In this document: piece after piece, positions 24,810 through 33,243 of the stretch | Layout of the letters: each line of letters starts with the position of its first letter | Position numbering within the stretch: position 1 is the first letter of the stretch | From: Pseudooceanicola lipolyticus | GTDB lineage: Bacteria > Pseudomonadota > Alphaproteobacteria > Rhodobacterales > Rhodobacteraceae | Reading direction: 5' to 3' | NCBI RefSeq assembly: GCF_002786325.1 | Contig: NZ_PGTB01000024.1 | Span: 1-40,039 of the forward strand | DNA: 40,039 bases | Position numbers and translations under genes: made by a program | The notes under the pieces: generated by a model | Told to the model about the DNA's origin: nothing | The model's database searches: none | What the model saw: only the letters and a program-made list of their open reading frames with translations

Positions 24810-25988
24810 TTATTTTACGGTCAGGCTGCGCGGCAGGTTCGAAAGCGGTTCCGCACCGCTCTCGGTTAGGATCACGGTTTCGGAGGCTCCGACCGTAAAG
24901 GCGCCGTAGCTGCGCAGCGTTGCAGGCAGGTGAAACACCATACCGGGTTCAAAGGGGCGATCGACGCCGGTGAAGAGGGACAGCAGCGCGCCTTCGCCCC
25001 AGTCCGGCGCAAAGGCGACGCCCATCGAGTAGCCGATCCGCTTGCGGAAGGCGGCGGTGTAGCCTGCGGCGTCTATCACGTGCTGTGCCGCCTCGTGTGC
25101 GGCGGCGCAAGGGACGCCCGGCCGCATCGCGGCCAGCGCGGCATCCAGTGCCCGCTCGGCCGTGTCCATCATGCGCTGTGCCTCCGCCGGGGGAGACCCG
25201 ATCCAGACCGACCGCATCAGGGCCGCGTGATAGCGGTCGTGACTGGCCGCAAGCTCAAGAAACACAGCATCGCCGTATTCCATCATGCGCCGCCGCCACG
25301 TGGCGTGCGGGACGCCCGAGCGCGGACCGGAACTGACAAGCGGCTCCATCGCCATCGACTCGGACCCGGCAGAGGTGGCGGCGGCGATCATCGCCGCAGC
25401 GACCGTGTTCTCGGACACCCCGACCTCGCAGGCCTCGATCGCGGCGACGAGCCCGGCCTGCGTATAGGCTGCCGCGCGGCGGATCGCATCGAGTTCAAGC
25501 GGGGATTTCACCACCCGCAGCGCCTCGACCCAGCCCGATCCGTCGGTCAGGGTGACGGGCAGCGTGGCGTCCATCCGGGCAAAGGTATCGGGGCTGACGA
25601 ACCAGCCGCTGCGCTCGACGGCCAGTTGCTGAAGGCCCATGGCGCCCACCATCTCGGCAAGGCGGGCCACCGGATCAGTGCCATCCTGCCATGTCTCAAT
25701 CTGCGACAGGTAGGTTGCGGCCCGCGCGCCGGTCTCTTCCAACTGGCGCACAAGAAGGCGCGGCGCGCCGCTTTCCTGCACCACAAGCGCCTGAAAGGCA
25801 AAGTAGCCCGCCGTCTGGCGACCCGTCGCCCAGAAGATATTCTCGGGACCGGTCAGCAACAGGGCCTCGGCCCCTTCTGCGCGCAGGCGGGCCTGAATGG
25901 CCGTGATACGGCGGTCGTACTCTTCGGGCGGGAAAACGGTTTCGCTCGGAACCGCGATGGTTGGCGCGAGGTCGAGGGTGTCAGTCAT
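24810..25988 (-). CDS. M24-family creatinase/ectoine-hydrolase-like protein with degenerate metal site
   Basis: The 392-aa product has a creatinase-type N-terminal domain (about 25-160) and a pita-bread C-terminal domain (about 165-390). In true M24 aminopeptidases five ligands (D, D, H, E, E) bind two metals. Here the first Asp position reads Glu245 (FLELAAS), the second is Ala (HAALMRS), the His is Tyr320 (RIGYSMG) and the first Glu is lost (FHLPATL); only Glu370 (GASETV) remains. The RIGYSMGVAFAPDWGE segment recalls ectoine hydrolase (DoeA/EutD). So it is likely a metal-independent hydrolase of a C-N bond in a cyclic amidine or guanidino substrate, not a peptidase. Its ATG overlaps the gntR stop as TAATG. 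Confidence 0.82.
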   Translation of the reverse strand: MTDTLDLAPTIAVPSETVFPPEEYDRRITAIQARLRAEGAEALLLTGPENIFWATGRQTAGYFAFQALVVQESGAPRLLVRQLEETGARAATYLSQIETWQDGTDPVARLAEMVGAMGLQQLAVERSGWFVSPDTFARMDATLPVTLTDGSGWVEALRVVKSPLELDAIRRAAAYTQAGLVAAIEACEVGVSENTVAAAMIAAATSAGSESMAMEPLVSSGPRSGVPHATWRRRMMEYGDAVFLELAASHDRYHAALMRSVWIGSPPAEAQRMMDTAERALDAALAAMRPGVPCAAAHEAAQHVIDAAGYTAAFRKRIGYSMGVAFAPDWGEGALLSLFTGVDRPFEPGMVFHLPATLRSYGAFTVGASETVILTESGAEPLSNLPRSLTVK

Positions 25989-26626
25989 TATTTTGCGCCT
26001 GAGAAGGTCTGGAGAAAGCGGTCGCGCACGTGTTCGAAGTGCTGCCACATGGCGGCGTGGGCAGCCTCGGCATCGCCCCGGTCGATTGCGTCGATGATCT
26101 CGACATGTTCGCGGGCCTGATCAGTGAAGGTGTCGTAGGTGCGGGTCAGCGTGCAGCGACGAGCGATGGCGCGCTGCTCGGCAAGGATGCCCGGCAGGAT
26201 CTCGAGTCGGGCGGCACGGGCCACTGCCATGTGAAACCGCTCGTCGGCTGCCCAGAAGGCGTCGAACCCAGTATGGGTGCCGGTTGCAAAGGCCTGCATT
26301 TCGTCCCGCAGGCCAGCCAGTTCTTGCGTCGGCGGATAACCCGCGGCGCGCGCGGCGGCGGCGCTTTCGAGTTGCTGTCGCAGCTTCACGATTTCGAACA
26401 GTTGCTCGACGGTGACGGATCGGACGAGGATTACCCCGTTCTTCAGCCGGTCGATCACGCCCTCGTTCTCAAGTTGCGACAGGGCCGTGCGCAGTGGGGT
26501 GCGCGAGATGCCAAGGTCTTCGGCAAGCCCTCGTTCGGAAAGCACCGACTCGGCCGGGGTCCGGCCCTGAACGATGTCGTCCTTCAAACGACGGTAGGCC
26601 GCCTGCGAGAGGGTTTCTCCGCTCAT
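25988..26626 (-). CDS. GntR-family regulator, FadR/FCD subfamily
   Basis: The 212-aa protein has an N-terminal winged helix (SQAAYRRLKDDIVQG, LSERGLAEDLGISRTPLRTALSQLENEGVI) and an all-helical FCD ligand domain with putative metal ligands in DERFHMAVARAA and REHVEIIDAI. FCD regulators sense carboxylic or amino acids. It is embedded in the operon between the M20 and M24 genes, with 4-bp and 1-bp overlaps, and is one of two GntR regulators in the set. The GTATAC palindromes in the island are candidate targets. Confidence 0.92.
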   Translation of the reverse strand: MSGETLSQAAYRRLKDDIVQGRTPAESVLSERGLAEDLGISRTPLRTALSQLENEGVIDRLKNGVILVRSVTVEQLFEIVKLRQQLESAAAARAAGYPPTQELAGLRDEMQAFATGTHTGFDAFWAADERFHMAVARAARLEILPGILAEQRAIARRCTLTRTYDTFTDQAREHVEIIDAIDRGDAEAAHAAMWQHFEHVRDRFLQTFSGAK

Positions 26627-27897
26627 GCTGCCTCCGAGATGACGGCGAGCGTCACGGCCTCGACCGCGACGGCGAGGTCGGCCTCGTCCATACCTTCTTC
26701 AGGGCAATGGCTGCCGTCCCAGTTGCGGATGAAGACCATTACGCTGTCCCACCCGGCGGTGGCAAAGGCGGCTGCATCGTGCCCGCCGCCCGAGAGCATC
26801 CGGCGCGGGCTGTCGCCGCGCCGTGCCGCGCCGTCGGTGACCCAGCCCGCCATTTCGGGCGACATGCGCTCGGGCTTCGAGCGCGTCTGGAGACCAAGGT
26901 CGAACTTGATGCCCGGTGTCGCCGCCTCGATCCGTGCGATCTCGGCCTTGAACGCCGCATCCGCCGCATCGAGCGTTGCTTGGTCATCGGAGCGCAGGTC
27001 GATGCAGAAGCCTGCATGACCGGCCACCTTGGCCATCGCGTGGGCGGGCCCTGCGGCGTCGAGCTTGCCGAAAGTCACGGTCAGGTCGTGGCCTGCCACC
27101 AGCATGTCGTCCCAGACGCGGTTCATCGCCACCACCAGTTCGGACAGGGCGACCACGGCGTCGGCGCGGCCCTCGCGCGGGGCGGCACCGGAATGGGCCC
27201 AGGTGCCATGCACCTGCGCCGCACGGTAGCGCAGCCCGCCGCGCACCGCCTCGACGATCCCATACGCCTCGCCAGCGGTGAAGAGGATCGGGCCCTGCTC
27301 GATATGGAACTCGACAAAGCGCGCCGGCGGCGGCGCTGTCTGGTTCAGGACCGCATCAGAGGAATAGCCCTGATCGGCCATGTGCTCGGCCAAGGTGCGG
27401 CCGCTGTCCACGCGCCGTGCTTCGAAATCGGCGGGCGTCAGCAGCCCAAGGTAGGCGCGCGAGCCGATATAAGAAACGGGAAACCACACGCTTTCCTCGG
27501 CCCGGGTGACCGTCAGAACGATGTCACTGCAGGGCGTGATCCCGCCTTTGACCAAGGCGCGGATCATGGCCAGTGCCCCGATCACACCGGCCGGCCCGTC
27601 ATAGGCCCCCCCCATGCTGACGGTGTCGAGATGCGAACCGATGAAAAGCGGAGTGGCCTCGGGGTTCCGCCCCGCCATGCGGGCAAAGAGGTTGCCGGCG
27701 GCATCGCGCGTAACGGTCAGACCAAGAGCCAAAACCTCGGCTTCGATCAGCGCATGCGCCTCGGACTCAAGGTGGCTGTAAGACGGGCGGGTCCAGCCCG
27801 GCCCCGGCTCGGACAGCGCATTCACAGCCTCAAGGCCCCGATTGATCGTGGTGCGGATCTCGTCCGTCATCTCGGGGGTCAGGGTGGGTTCGCTCAT
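26623..27897 (-). CDS. M20 hydantoinase/carbamoylase-family amidase
   Basis: The 424-aa Zn-dependent amidohydrolase shows the pattern of N-carbamoyl-L-amino-acid hydrolases and beta-ureidopropionase: GSHLDTV (His89), AYDGPAGV (Asp100), RAEESVWF (Glu134/135), EFHIEQGP (His198), the dimer-domain HSGAAPREGRADA and SGGGHDA near the end. Such enzymes remove carbamoyl (or acyl, allantoate, ureidoglycolate) groups from amino acids and release CO2 and ammonia. Context next to the ring-opening PxpABC genes and the ureohydrolase favours an N-carbamoyl or ureido intermediate. It overlaps both neighbours by 4 bp. Confidence 0.92.
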   Translation of the reverse strand: MSEPTLTPEMTDEIRTTINRGLEAVNALSEPGPGWTRPSYSHLESEAHALIEAEVLALGLTVTRDAAGNLFARMAGRNPEATPLFIGSHLDTVSMGGAYDGPAGVIGALAMIRALVKGGITPCSDIVLTVTRAEESVWFPVSYIGSRAYLGLLTPADFEARRVDSGRTLAEHMADQGYSSDAVLNQTAPPPARFVEFHIEQGPILFTAGEAYGIVEAVRGGLRYRAAQVHGTWAHSGAAPREGRADAVVALSELVVAMNRVWDDMLVAGHDLTVTFGKLDAAGPAHAMAKVAGHAGFCIDLRSDDQATLDAADAAFKAEIARIEAATPGIKFDLGLQTRSKPERMSPEMAGWVTDGAARRGDSPRRMLSGGGHDAAAFATAGWDSVMVFIRNWDGSHCPEEGMDEADLAVAVEAVTLAVISEAA

Positions 27898-28844
27898 GCG
27901 GTCGCCTTCCGGATGTCTGGGTTGAGCGTGGTGGCAGGCATCCCGCCTTGCAGCGCCGTAATTACGTGCCCGGCAGCCGCGCAGGCGACCCGGCTGAGCG
28001 CATCCTCGGTGGTGGCGCCAAGGTGCGGGGTGAAGATGACATTTTCATATTGCGCCAGCGGCCCCTGCGGCGCGTCGGGCGAATAGACATCGAGCCCTGC
28101 GCCGGCAAGGCGCCCTGACGCCAGCGCCTCTGCCAGCGCCTCTTCATCGACGACACCCGCCCGCGCGAGGTTAACCAGCAACGCGCCCGGCTTGGTCACC
28201 GCGAACCGTGCCCGGTTCATCAGGTGCCGAGTTTCGGGGCGCATCGAGGTATGGAGCGAAACGAGATCGGCCTGTGCCAGCCCCTTCTCGAGTTCCGTCA
28301 CCCGCTCGAAGGGCGCGGTGTCGGTGGCATTCGGCGAATAGACCAGAACACGCATTCCCAGTGCCGCGTCCAGCATCCGGCCAAAGCGGCTGCCGATCGC
28401 ACCCCAGCCAACGATGAGGGCTGTCTTGCCCTCCAGCTCGGAAAAGCTGCGGCTCTCGCGAAAGCCTGCTGTCCCTGCACGTTCCCAGCGGTCGGCCGCC
28501 GTCAGGCCGCGCGCCAGTGCCAGCGTCAGGCCCAGCGCCAGTTCAGCCACCGAGCGCGCATTGGCGCCGGGCGTGTTGGCCACGAGGACGCCCTTTTCAG
28601 CGGCGGCTTCCTTATCGACGGCATCGTGCCCGGTGCCATGCACCACGACCACCTGAAGCTGGTCGGCCCCGGCGAACGCCTCGGCGCTGAAGGCTGCATT
28701 GCGAATGATGACCGCATCACAGCCCGCCACGGACGCGGCAAGGCTTGCGCCGTCTGTCGCTGGAGCCATCACCGGTTCGATCCCGGCCTCACGCAGCAGG
28801 CGCAGCCCGTCGTGGTGAATGGGTTGTACGATCAGGCATTTCAT
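27894..28844 (-). CDS. D-2-hydroxyacid dehydrogenase family protein
   Basis: The 316-aa NAD(P)-dependent oxidoreductase has the Rossmann loop IVGWGAIGSRFGRML, catalytic Arg in VNLARAGVVDEEAL, Glu-equivalent region DVYSPDAP (where most members have a Glu before the Pro, here Asp) and His in TPHLGATTEDALSR. It interconverts a 2-oxo acid and a D-2-hydroxy acid. It resembles serA in the window but lacks ASB and ACT domains. In this operon it could reduce the oxo acid made by the aminotransferase on the other side of the divergent promoter. The changed Glu position deserves a check. Confidence 0.9.
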   Translation of the reverse strand: MKCLIVQPIHHDGLRLLREAGIEPVMAPATDGASLAASVAGCDAVIIRNAAFSAEAFAGADQLQVVVVHGTGHDAVDKEAAAEKGVLVANTPGANARSVAELALGLTLALARGLTAADRWERAGTAGFRESRSFSELEGKTALIVGWGAIGSRFGRMLDAALGMRVLVYSPNATDTAPFERVTELEKGLAQADLVSLHTSMRPETRHLMNRARFAVTKPGALLVNLARAGVVDEEALAEALASGRLAGAGLDVYSPDAPQGPLAQYENVIFTPHLGATTEDALSRVACAAAGHVITALQGGMPATTLNPDIRKATA

Positions 28845-29497
28845 GTGGCATCGGCCCTATCTGCATTCAGCGTCTGAAGACGTCGAAAAATCGCGTCGCG
28901 GGCACCCTCCAGATGGGCGCGCATCGCCTTCTCCGCGCGCGGGCCATCCTGGTCCCTTAGCGCGTCGAGAATGTCGAGATGCTCGGCACATCCCTTGAGA
29001 AACCGCGCTGGCACCTGCGTGTGGTCAAAGATGGCCGTGCGCCGGTGTAGGTTGGCGATGACCTTTGCCGTCGCCCGGTTTCCGGCCGCCAGCGCGATCA
29101 TCTGGTGAAACTCGTTGTCCGTGTCCCACGCACGTCCCTCGTCGCCGGGCCCCTCGCGCATCAGCGCCATGACACGCGCCTCCATCGCATCCAGTTCATC
29201 GCGCGCAATGCCGATAGCCGCTGCGGCGCAGGTCGGTTCGAGGCTCAGACGGATGAAAAAGATCTCGTCGACCTCGGCCTCGCTGCATCGCCGAACACGG
29301 GTAAAACGGCCCTGCACCTCGGCCAGCCCCTCGCTCAGGATGCGTTTCATCGCCTCGCGGACCGGAGTCCGCGACATGGCAAGCCGTTCTCCAAGCGCCG
29401 CTTCTTGCAGAACCTCGCCCGGCTTCAGCTCGCCTTCGAGGATCATGCGCAGGATTTCGTGGTGCGCCTTGCTCACAAGGCTGACATCGGTGCTCAT
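28841..29497 (-). CDS. GntR-family regulator, FadR/FCD subfamily (second)
   Basis: The 218-aa product has a winged helix (LQEAALGERLAMSRTPVREAMKRILSEGL) and an FCD domain with DNEFHQMIALAAGN and EHLDILDAL as probable ligand/metal sites. It is not a close copy of the other GntR in the operon, so two different effectors or promoters are likely. Overlap of 4 bp with pxpC and with the dehydrogenase places it within the polycistronic transcript, so it would be autoregulated through the divergent promoter. Confidence 0.92.
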   Translation of the reverse strand: MSTDVSLVSKAHHEILRMILEGELKPGEVLQEAALGERLAMSRTPVREAMKRILSEGLAEVQGRFTRVRRCSEAEVDEIFFIRLSLEPTCAAAAIGIARDELDAMEARVMALMREGPGDEGRAWDTDNEFHQMIALAAGNRATAKVIANLHRRTAIFDHTQVPARFLKGCAEHLDILDALRDQDGPRAEKAMRAHLEGARDAIFRRLQTLNADRADAT

Positions 29498-30528
29498 GGT
29501 GCTCTCCCCATCAGGATGGCCTCGGGGTCATAGATGCCGCCGACCAGATCACAGGACAGCAGATATTCGGAGGTCAGATGTCCGGTCGATTTGCCGACGA
29601 GACTGTCCAGCAGGGCGGCCAGGGCGGAGGCTTGCCGGCGCGCGGCCTCTTCGGCGGTGGGTCGGTCGACGACCTGAAACCGAAAGCGCGTTCCGGTTGG
29701 CATCTGGGCAAGGCGCGGCAGATCGGCGGAGATCACGGTTGCGATCTTGGGATAGCCGCCGGTGGTCTGGCACTCGGCCATCAGAACCATCGGCTTGCTC
29801 GATCCCGGCACTTGGATTGCGCCGGGAACCGCACCATCGGAAATGATGTCATGCCCATCGATCGCCGGAAGGTCGGGACCATCGAGGATCGAGGCCATGC
29901 GGTCACGCTGTGCGGTGATCAGGAATTCTTCAGTCGAGAGCCGGTCAAGTACCTCGGGAGTGAATTTTCTGTCCTGCGGCCCGAGAACGATGCGGATCGG
30001 GTCCGACAGCCGGTGTGCGGCGGGCGGGGACGCGGGGCGCAACAGCGCGCCATGCCCTTCGGGCGCGCCCAGCGGCAGCTTGTCTCCGGCTCGGAGCGCG
30101 CGCCCCTCGTGGCCACCAAGGCCGAAGCGCAGGTGGGTGGCGCGTGAGCCCAGCACCTCGGGCGTTGCGATGCCGCCCGAGACCGCAAAGTACCCCCACA
30201 CCGCGCCACGCAATGAGCCAATGCGCAGCGTCTCACCGGCGTCGAGCTGGTGGCTTTCGCCGGGCTGTACGGGCACCTCACCGACACGGATGTCGCAATC
30301 AGCCCCAGTCACGGCGAAACGTATCGTGCGTTCGGCACGAAAGGTTCCGCCCATCGCCGCGAATTCGAGCGCGGCTGCTTCGGTGCTATTGCCGCAAAGC
30401 CGGTTGGCCAGCGCCATTGACGGCCAGTCCATCGGACCGGCGGCCGAAACGCCATAGCTGCGGTAGCCGCGCCGCCCCTTGTCCTGAACCGAGGTCATCG
30501 GTCCTGTGGAAAGCACTTCCAGAATCAA
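29494..30528 (-). CDS. pxpC: 5-oxoprolinase subunit C (biotin-dependent carboxyltransferase-like)
   Basis: The 344-aa protein is of the KipA/PxpC family, recognised by the opening LEVLSTGPMTSVQDKGRRGYRSYGVSAAGPMD, later GPQDRKF and SDGAVPGAIQVPG, and AECQTTGGYPKIATVISADLP. With PxpB and PxpA it forms the ATP-dependent bacterial 5-oxoprolinase that opens the lactam ring of 5-oxoproline to glutamate. Within this island the ring may belong to a related substrate. It overlaps pxpB and gntR by 4 bp each. Confidence 0.92.
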   Translation of the reverse strand: MILEVLSTGPMTSVQDKGRRGYRSYGVSAAGPMDWPSMALANRLCGNSTEAAALEFAAMGGTFRAERTIRFAVTGADCDIRVGEVPVQPGESHQLDAGETLRIGSLRGAVWGYFAVSGGIATPEVLGSRATHLRFGLGGHEGRALRAGDKLPLGAPEGHGALLRPASPPAAHRLSDPIRIVLGPQDRKFTPEVLDRLSTEEFLITAQRDRMASILDGPDLPAIDGHDIISDGAVPGAIQVPGSSKPMVLMAECQTTGGYPKIATVISADLPRLAQMPTGTRFRFQVVDRPTAEEAARRQASALAALLDSLVGKSTGHLTSEYLLSCDLVGGIYDPEAILMGRAP

Positions 30529-31286
30529 GCCACCAACTCGGGCTGAACCACGGCTTCGCCGCGCGCCACGCGCACGGCAAGCTCTGACGCCTCGGCCTCG
30601 GCCACAGGCTCGAAGCGAACCAGGTCGCCTGCGGCAAACAGAAACGGCTTTGCTCGCTTCGGATCAAAAAGACGCACCGGCGTACTGCCGATAAAGCGCC
30701 AACCCGACGGGCCGGCCACCGAGTTGACCGATGCCTGCTGGCCGCCGATACCGATGGCGCCCGCCGGGACAAGCTGACGTGGCTTGGGCAGGCGCGGCAC
30801 ATGCAATTGCCCTGGCAGGCCGCCAAGATAAACGAAACCCGGTGCAAAGCCGATCATGAAGACACGGTATTCCGCGCTGGAGTGAAGCGCGATCAGCTCT
30901 TGCTGCGTCATGCCCTTTTCGGCCGACAGGCTCTCGAGGTCCAGCGCGGCCTCGCCCCCGTAATAGACCGGGATGTGCCAGCGCCGCGCCGGACGCGCGG
31001 CCTGTTCGGCGGCCGCGAACCGTTCCGCGACCACTTGCTCGACACGATCTCCGGACGTCACCAGCGGATCATATAGGATCAACAGGGACCGGTAGGTCGG
31101 CACCGCCTCTTCAAATCCATCAAAGGGATGGTCCCGCAGCGAATCAGCGACGCGGATCACCGCCTCGTTGGTTTCCTCATCGATAGTGTCACCAAAGGAA
31201 ACGGTAACCGCCCGTTCCCCCAATGGGAGAAACAGGGGGTATCTGTCACCGCTTTGACCCCGAAGTGGTTCCTTTAGTCCCGTCAT
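30525..31286 (-). CDS. pxpB: 5-oxoprolinase subunit B (KipI-like)
   Basis: The 253-aa product is of the KipI/PxpB family: FLPLGERAVTVSFGD at the start, PTYRSLLILYDP, HIPVYYGGEAALDL, and the conserved FAPGFVYLGGLP and PAGAIGIGGQQASVNSVAGPSGW with a catalytic-type His/Asp surround. ATG 31286 is taken because the family starts there and the longer frame reads as promoter DNA; the ribosome site (AAAGAA) is weak. It is the first gene of the ten-gene minus-strand operon. The start lies 165 nt from pxpA, across a shared regulatory region. Confidence 0.92.
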   Translation of the reverse strand: MTGLKEPLRGQSGDRYPLFLPLGERAVTVSFGDTIDEETNEAVIRVADSLRDHPFDGFEEAVPTYRSLLILYDPLVTSGDRVEQVVAERFAAAEQAARPARRWHIPVYYGGEAALDLESLSAEKGMTQQELIALHSSAEYRVFMIGFAPGFVYLGGLPGQLHVPRLPKPRQLVPAGAIGIGGQQASVNSVAGPSGWRFIGSTPVRLFDPKRAKPFLFAAGDLVRFEPVAEAEASELAVRVARGEAVVQPELVA

Positions 31287-31338
31287 AGTTCTTTCTATCG
31301 AAGTTCTTGCGTCGCTGACCTGCGCGCTCTTGCCGTTT

Positions 31339-31357
31339 GGGTATACCAGTTGTACCC
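31339..31357. promoter_or_regulatory. candidate GntR operator in the pxpB-pxpA divergent promoter
   Basis: GGTATACC (31340-31347) is a perfect 8-bp palindrome inside a wider GGGTA...TACCC inverted repeat (31339-31357). It lies between the divergent operons. Palindromic sites with a central TAT-A core are typical of FCD-type GntR regulators, two of which are encoded in the adjacent operon. The same core recurs before the ABC genes. Confidence 0.55.
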
Positions 31358-31451
31358 GAAAGAAAAGAGCTAGCCCGCCTCTCCCGTGCTGCGAGGAGCG
31401 GTTAGTCCGAAATTTGGGCGCTGCCATTTACCGCGCGAACGGAGACCACAG

Positions 31452-32222
31452 ATGACACGGACACTCGATCTGAACTGCGACATGGGCGAAAGCTTTGGCG
31501 CCTACACCATTGGCGACGACGCCGCGATGATGGAGCTGATCAGCTCCGCCAATATCGCCTGCGGCTTTCACGCGGGCGACCCGGTGGTTATGAGCAAGAC
31601 CGTGCGCCTTGCCAAACAGGCCGGAGTGTCGGTTGGGGCGCACCCCTCTTTCATGGATCTCTACGGGTTCGGTCGCCGCCGCATCTCGGGCGAACGCCCC
31701 GAAGATCTGGAGGCGCAGCTCATCTACCAGATCGTTGCGATGCAGGGCATATGCGCCGTCGCAGGGCACCGGATGACATATGTCAAAACACACGGAGCGC
31801 TTGGCAACATTGCGGCGGTTGATCCTGACCTTGCCGCGCTGTGCGTGCGTGCCGTCAAGTCGGTGGATCCATCCCTGACCTACGTGTCGCTACCCTACTC
31901 CGAGACCCATGCCGCCGCCGAAAAAGCGGGGCTGCAGGTGGCCTGCGAAATCTACGCGGACCGCAGCTATACCGACGCCGGAGAGCTGACGCCGCGCAGC
32001 CAGCCGGGCGCGGTGATTCACGACCCCGAACAGAGCCTCGATCAGGTGCTCGAAATGGTCCTGAACGGCCACATCCCCACCACGGGCGGCAAGCGCCTAC
32101 CGGTGGAACCGGCCACCCTTTGCATTCACGGTGACACCCCGGGCGCCGTTGAAATTGCCCGCGGACTGCGGGTTGCACTTGAAGAAAACGGTGTGACCAT
32201 CGCGCCGTTCACCAATCCCTGA
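31452..32222 (+). CDS. pxpA: 5-oxoprolinase subunit A (LamB/YcsF family)
   Basis: The 256-aa protein is a clear LamB/YcsF member: LDLNCDMGESFGAYTIGDD, ANIACGFHAGDP, SVGAHPSFMDLYGFGRR, YVKTHGALGN and LCIHGDTPGAVEIA. It provides the catalytic lactam-hydrolysing subunit together with PxpB and PxpC. Unusually, it is divergent from pxpBC instead of forming one pxpABC transcript. GGAG precedes the ATG by 7 nt. The aminotransferase follows after 10 nt. Confidence 0.94.
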   Translation: MTRTLDLNCDMGESFGAYTIGDDAAMMELISSANIACGFHAGDPVVMSKTVRLAKQAGVSVGAHPSFMDLYGFGRRRISGERPEDLEAQLIYQIVAMQGICAVAGHRMTYVKTHGALGNIAAVDPDLAALCVRAVKSVDPSLTYVSLPYSETHAAAEKAGLQVACEIYADRSYTDAGELTPRSQPGAVIHDPEQSLDQVLEMVLNGHIPTTGGKRLPVEPATLCIHGDTPGAVEIARGLRVALEENGVTIAPFTNP

Positions 32223-32232
32223 AGGAAACTTA

Positions 32233-33090
32233 ATGTCGCGAACAATCTATTTGAACGGAAGCTGGATGCCTGAAGGGGAGGCAAAAATCTCACCTTTTGA
32301 CAGAGGTTTCCTCATGTCTGACGGGATTTATGAGGTCACCTGCGTCCTGGACGGCAAGCTCGTCGAATACGAAGGTCACGCCGCCCGCCTGCAACGGTCG
32401 GCCCGCGCACTGGACCTAAACCTCCCGGTCGACGAGGCAGAGCTGCTGGTCCTTCACCGAGAGATCGTGGCCCGTAACGGTCTTGAGCAGGGCATGATCT
32501 ACCTCCAACTCACGCGCGGCGCCGCGGACCGGGATTTCATCTTCCCGCCCATGGACACGCCGTCGACCCTGTTCATGTTCACGCAGGCCAAGGACGTGCT
32601 CGGCAACCCGGCGGCCGAGGCGGGCATTTCCGTGGTGACGGTTCCCGATCTGCGCTGGGGCCGGCGCGACATCAAGACGGTCCAACTCCTCTATCCTTCC
32701 ATGGCCAAAATGGAGGCCAAGGCAAAAGGCGCCGACGACGCCTGGATGGTGGAAGACGGGGTCGTGACCGAGGCAAGCTCGGCGACCGCACATATCGTTT
32801 CCGCCGACGACAGGTTGATCACCCGCGACCTGTCGCATGCGCTGCTGCCGGGCATTACCCGCGCGTCGGTGCTGGAGCTGGCGGCCGCTCATGGGATCAC
32901 CGTGGAAGAGCGCGCCTTTACCGTGGAGGAAGCGCAGGCCGCGCGCGAGGCGTTCATCACCTCCGCCACCAACTTCGTGATCCCGGTCACCTCGATTGAC
33001 GGGGCGCGAATCGCCGATGGGAAACCCGGCCCTCTAACGCAGGTTCTTCGCGCCTTGTACGTGGACACCCGGCGCGCCGCCGCGATCTGA
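32233..33090 (+). CDS. D-amino-acid aminotransferase (fold-type IV PLP)
   Basis: The 285-aa enzyme has the class IV pattern: ISPFDRGFLMSDGIYEV, the PLP lysine in RWGRRDIKTVQLL (Lys148), the Glu in VVTEASSATAHIV (about 178) and the phosphate-binding TSATNFVIPV. The RDIK context is that of D-alanine-type aminotransferases rather than branched-chain enzymes. It would convert a D-amino acid to a 2-oxo acid, in line with the D-hydroxyacid dehydrogenase in the facing operon. AAGGA precedes the start; it is cotranscribed with pxpA. Confidence 0.9.
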   Translation: MSRTIYLNGSWMPEGEAKISPFDRGFLMSDGIYEVTCVLDGKLVEYEGHAARLQRSARALDLNLPVDEAELLVLHREIVARNGLEQGMIYLQLTRGAADRDFIFPPMDTPSTLFMFTQAKDVLGNPAAEAGISVVTVPDLRWGRRDIKTVQLLYPSMAKMEAKAKGADDAWMVEDGVVTEASSATAHIVSADDRLITRDLSHALLPGITRASVLELAAAHGITVEERAFTVEEAQAAREAFITSATNFVIPVTSIDGARIADGKPGPLTQVLRALYVDTRRAAAI

Positions 33091-33101
33091 ATGCCCCAAG
33101 G

Positions 33102-33131
33102 GCCCCCGGAGCGAAGCGTTCGTTTCGGGGC
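33102..33131 (+). terminator. strong hairpin after the aminotransferase gene
   Basis: GCCCC (33102-33106) pairs with GGGGC (33127-33131) and GGAGCGAA (33108-33115) pairs with TTCGTTTC (33119-33126), with one bulge, two G-U pairs and a 3-nt loop. No T-run follows. It could end or attenuate transcription before the separate ABC-transporter promoter. Confidence 0.45.
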
Positions 33132-33201
33132 GCAGCGCGCGGGGCGGCGAGTGCCCAAAACTTGTGCAGGTTTTACGCAAATCTCCACACGGTGCGCCGC
33201 C

Positions 33202-33209
33202 GGTATACC
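33202..33209. promoter_or_regulatory. candidate GntR operator 1 upstream of the ABC genes
   Basis: GGTATACC occurs 112-119 nt before the ABC ATPase start. With the next site it forms a wide inverted repeat in which GCCGCCGGTATAC (33196-33208) faces GTATACCGCCGGC (33238-33250), 12 of 13 positions matching. Confidence 0.55.
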
Positions 33210-33237
33210 AAAAGACTGTTCACTGACTTTCATTTCA

Positions 33238-33243
33238 GTATAC
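33238..33243. promoter_or_regulatory. candidate GntR operator 2 upstream of the ABC genes
   Basis: GTATAC within AGTATACCGCCGGC is the second arm of the pair, 35 bp centre-to-centre from the first. Two sites a few helical turns apart would suit looping or cooperative binding by a dimeric GntR regulator. Confidence 0.5.

Noticed and set aside
26494-28086. 530-codon plus-strand frame opposite the M20 amidase
   Set aside because: The opposite strand has all catalytic motifs of the amidase and the 4-bp operon overlaps, so this frame is antisense noise.
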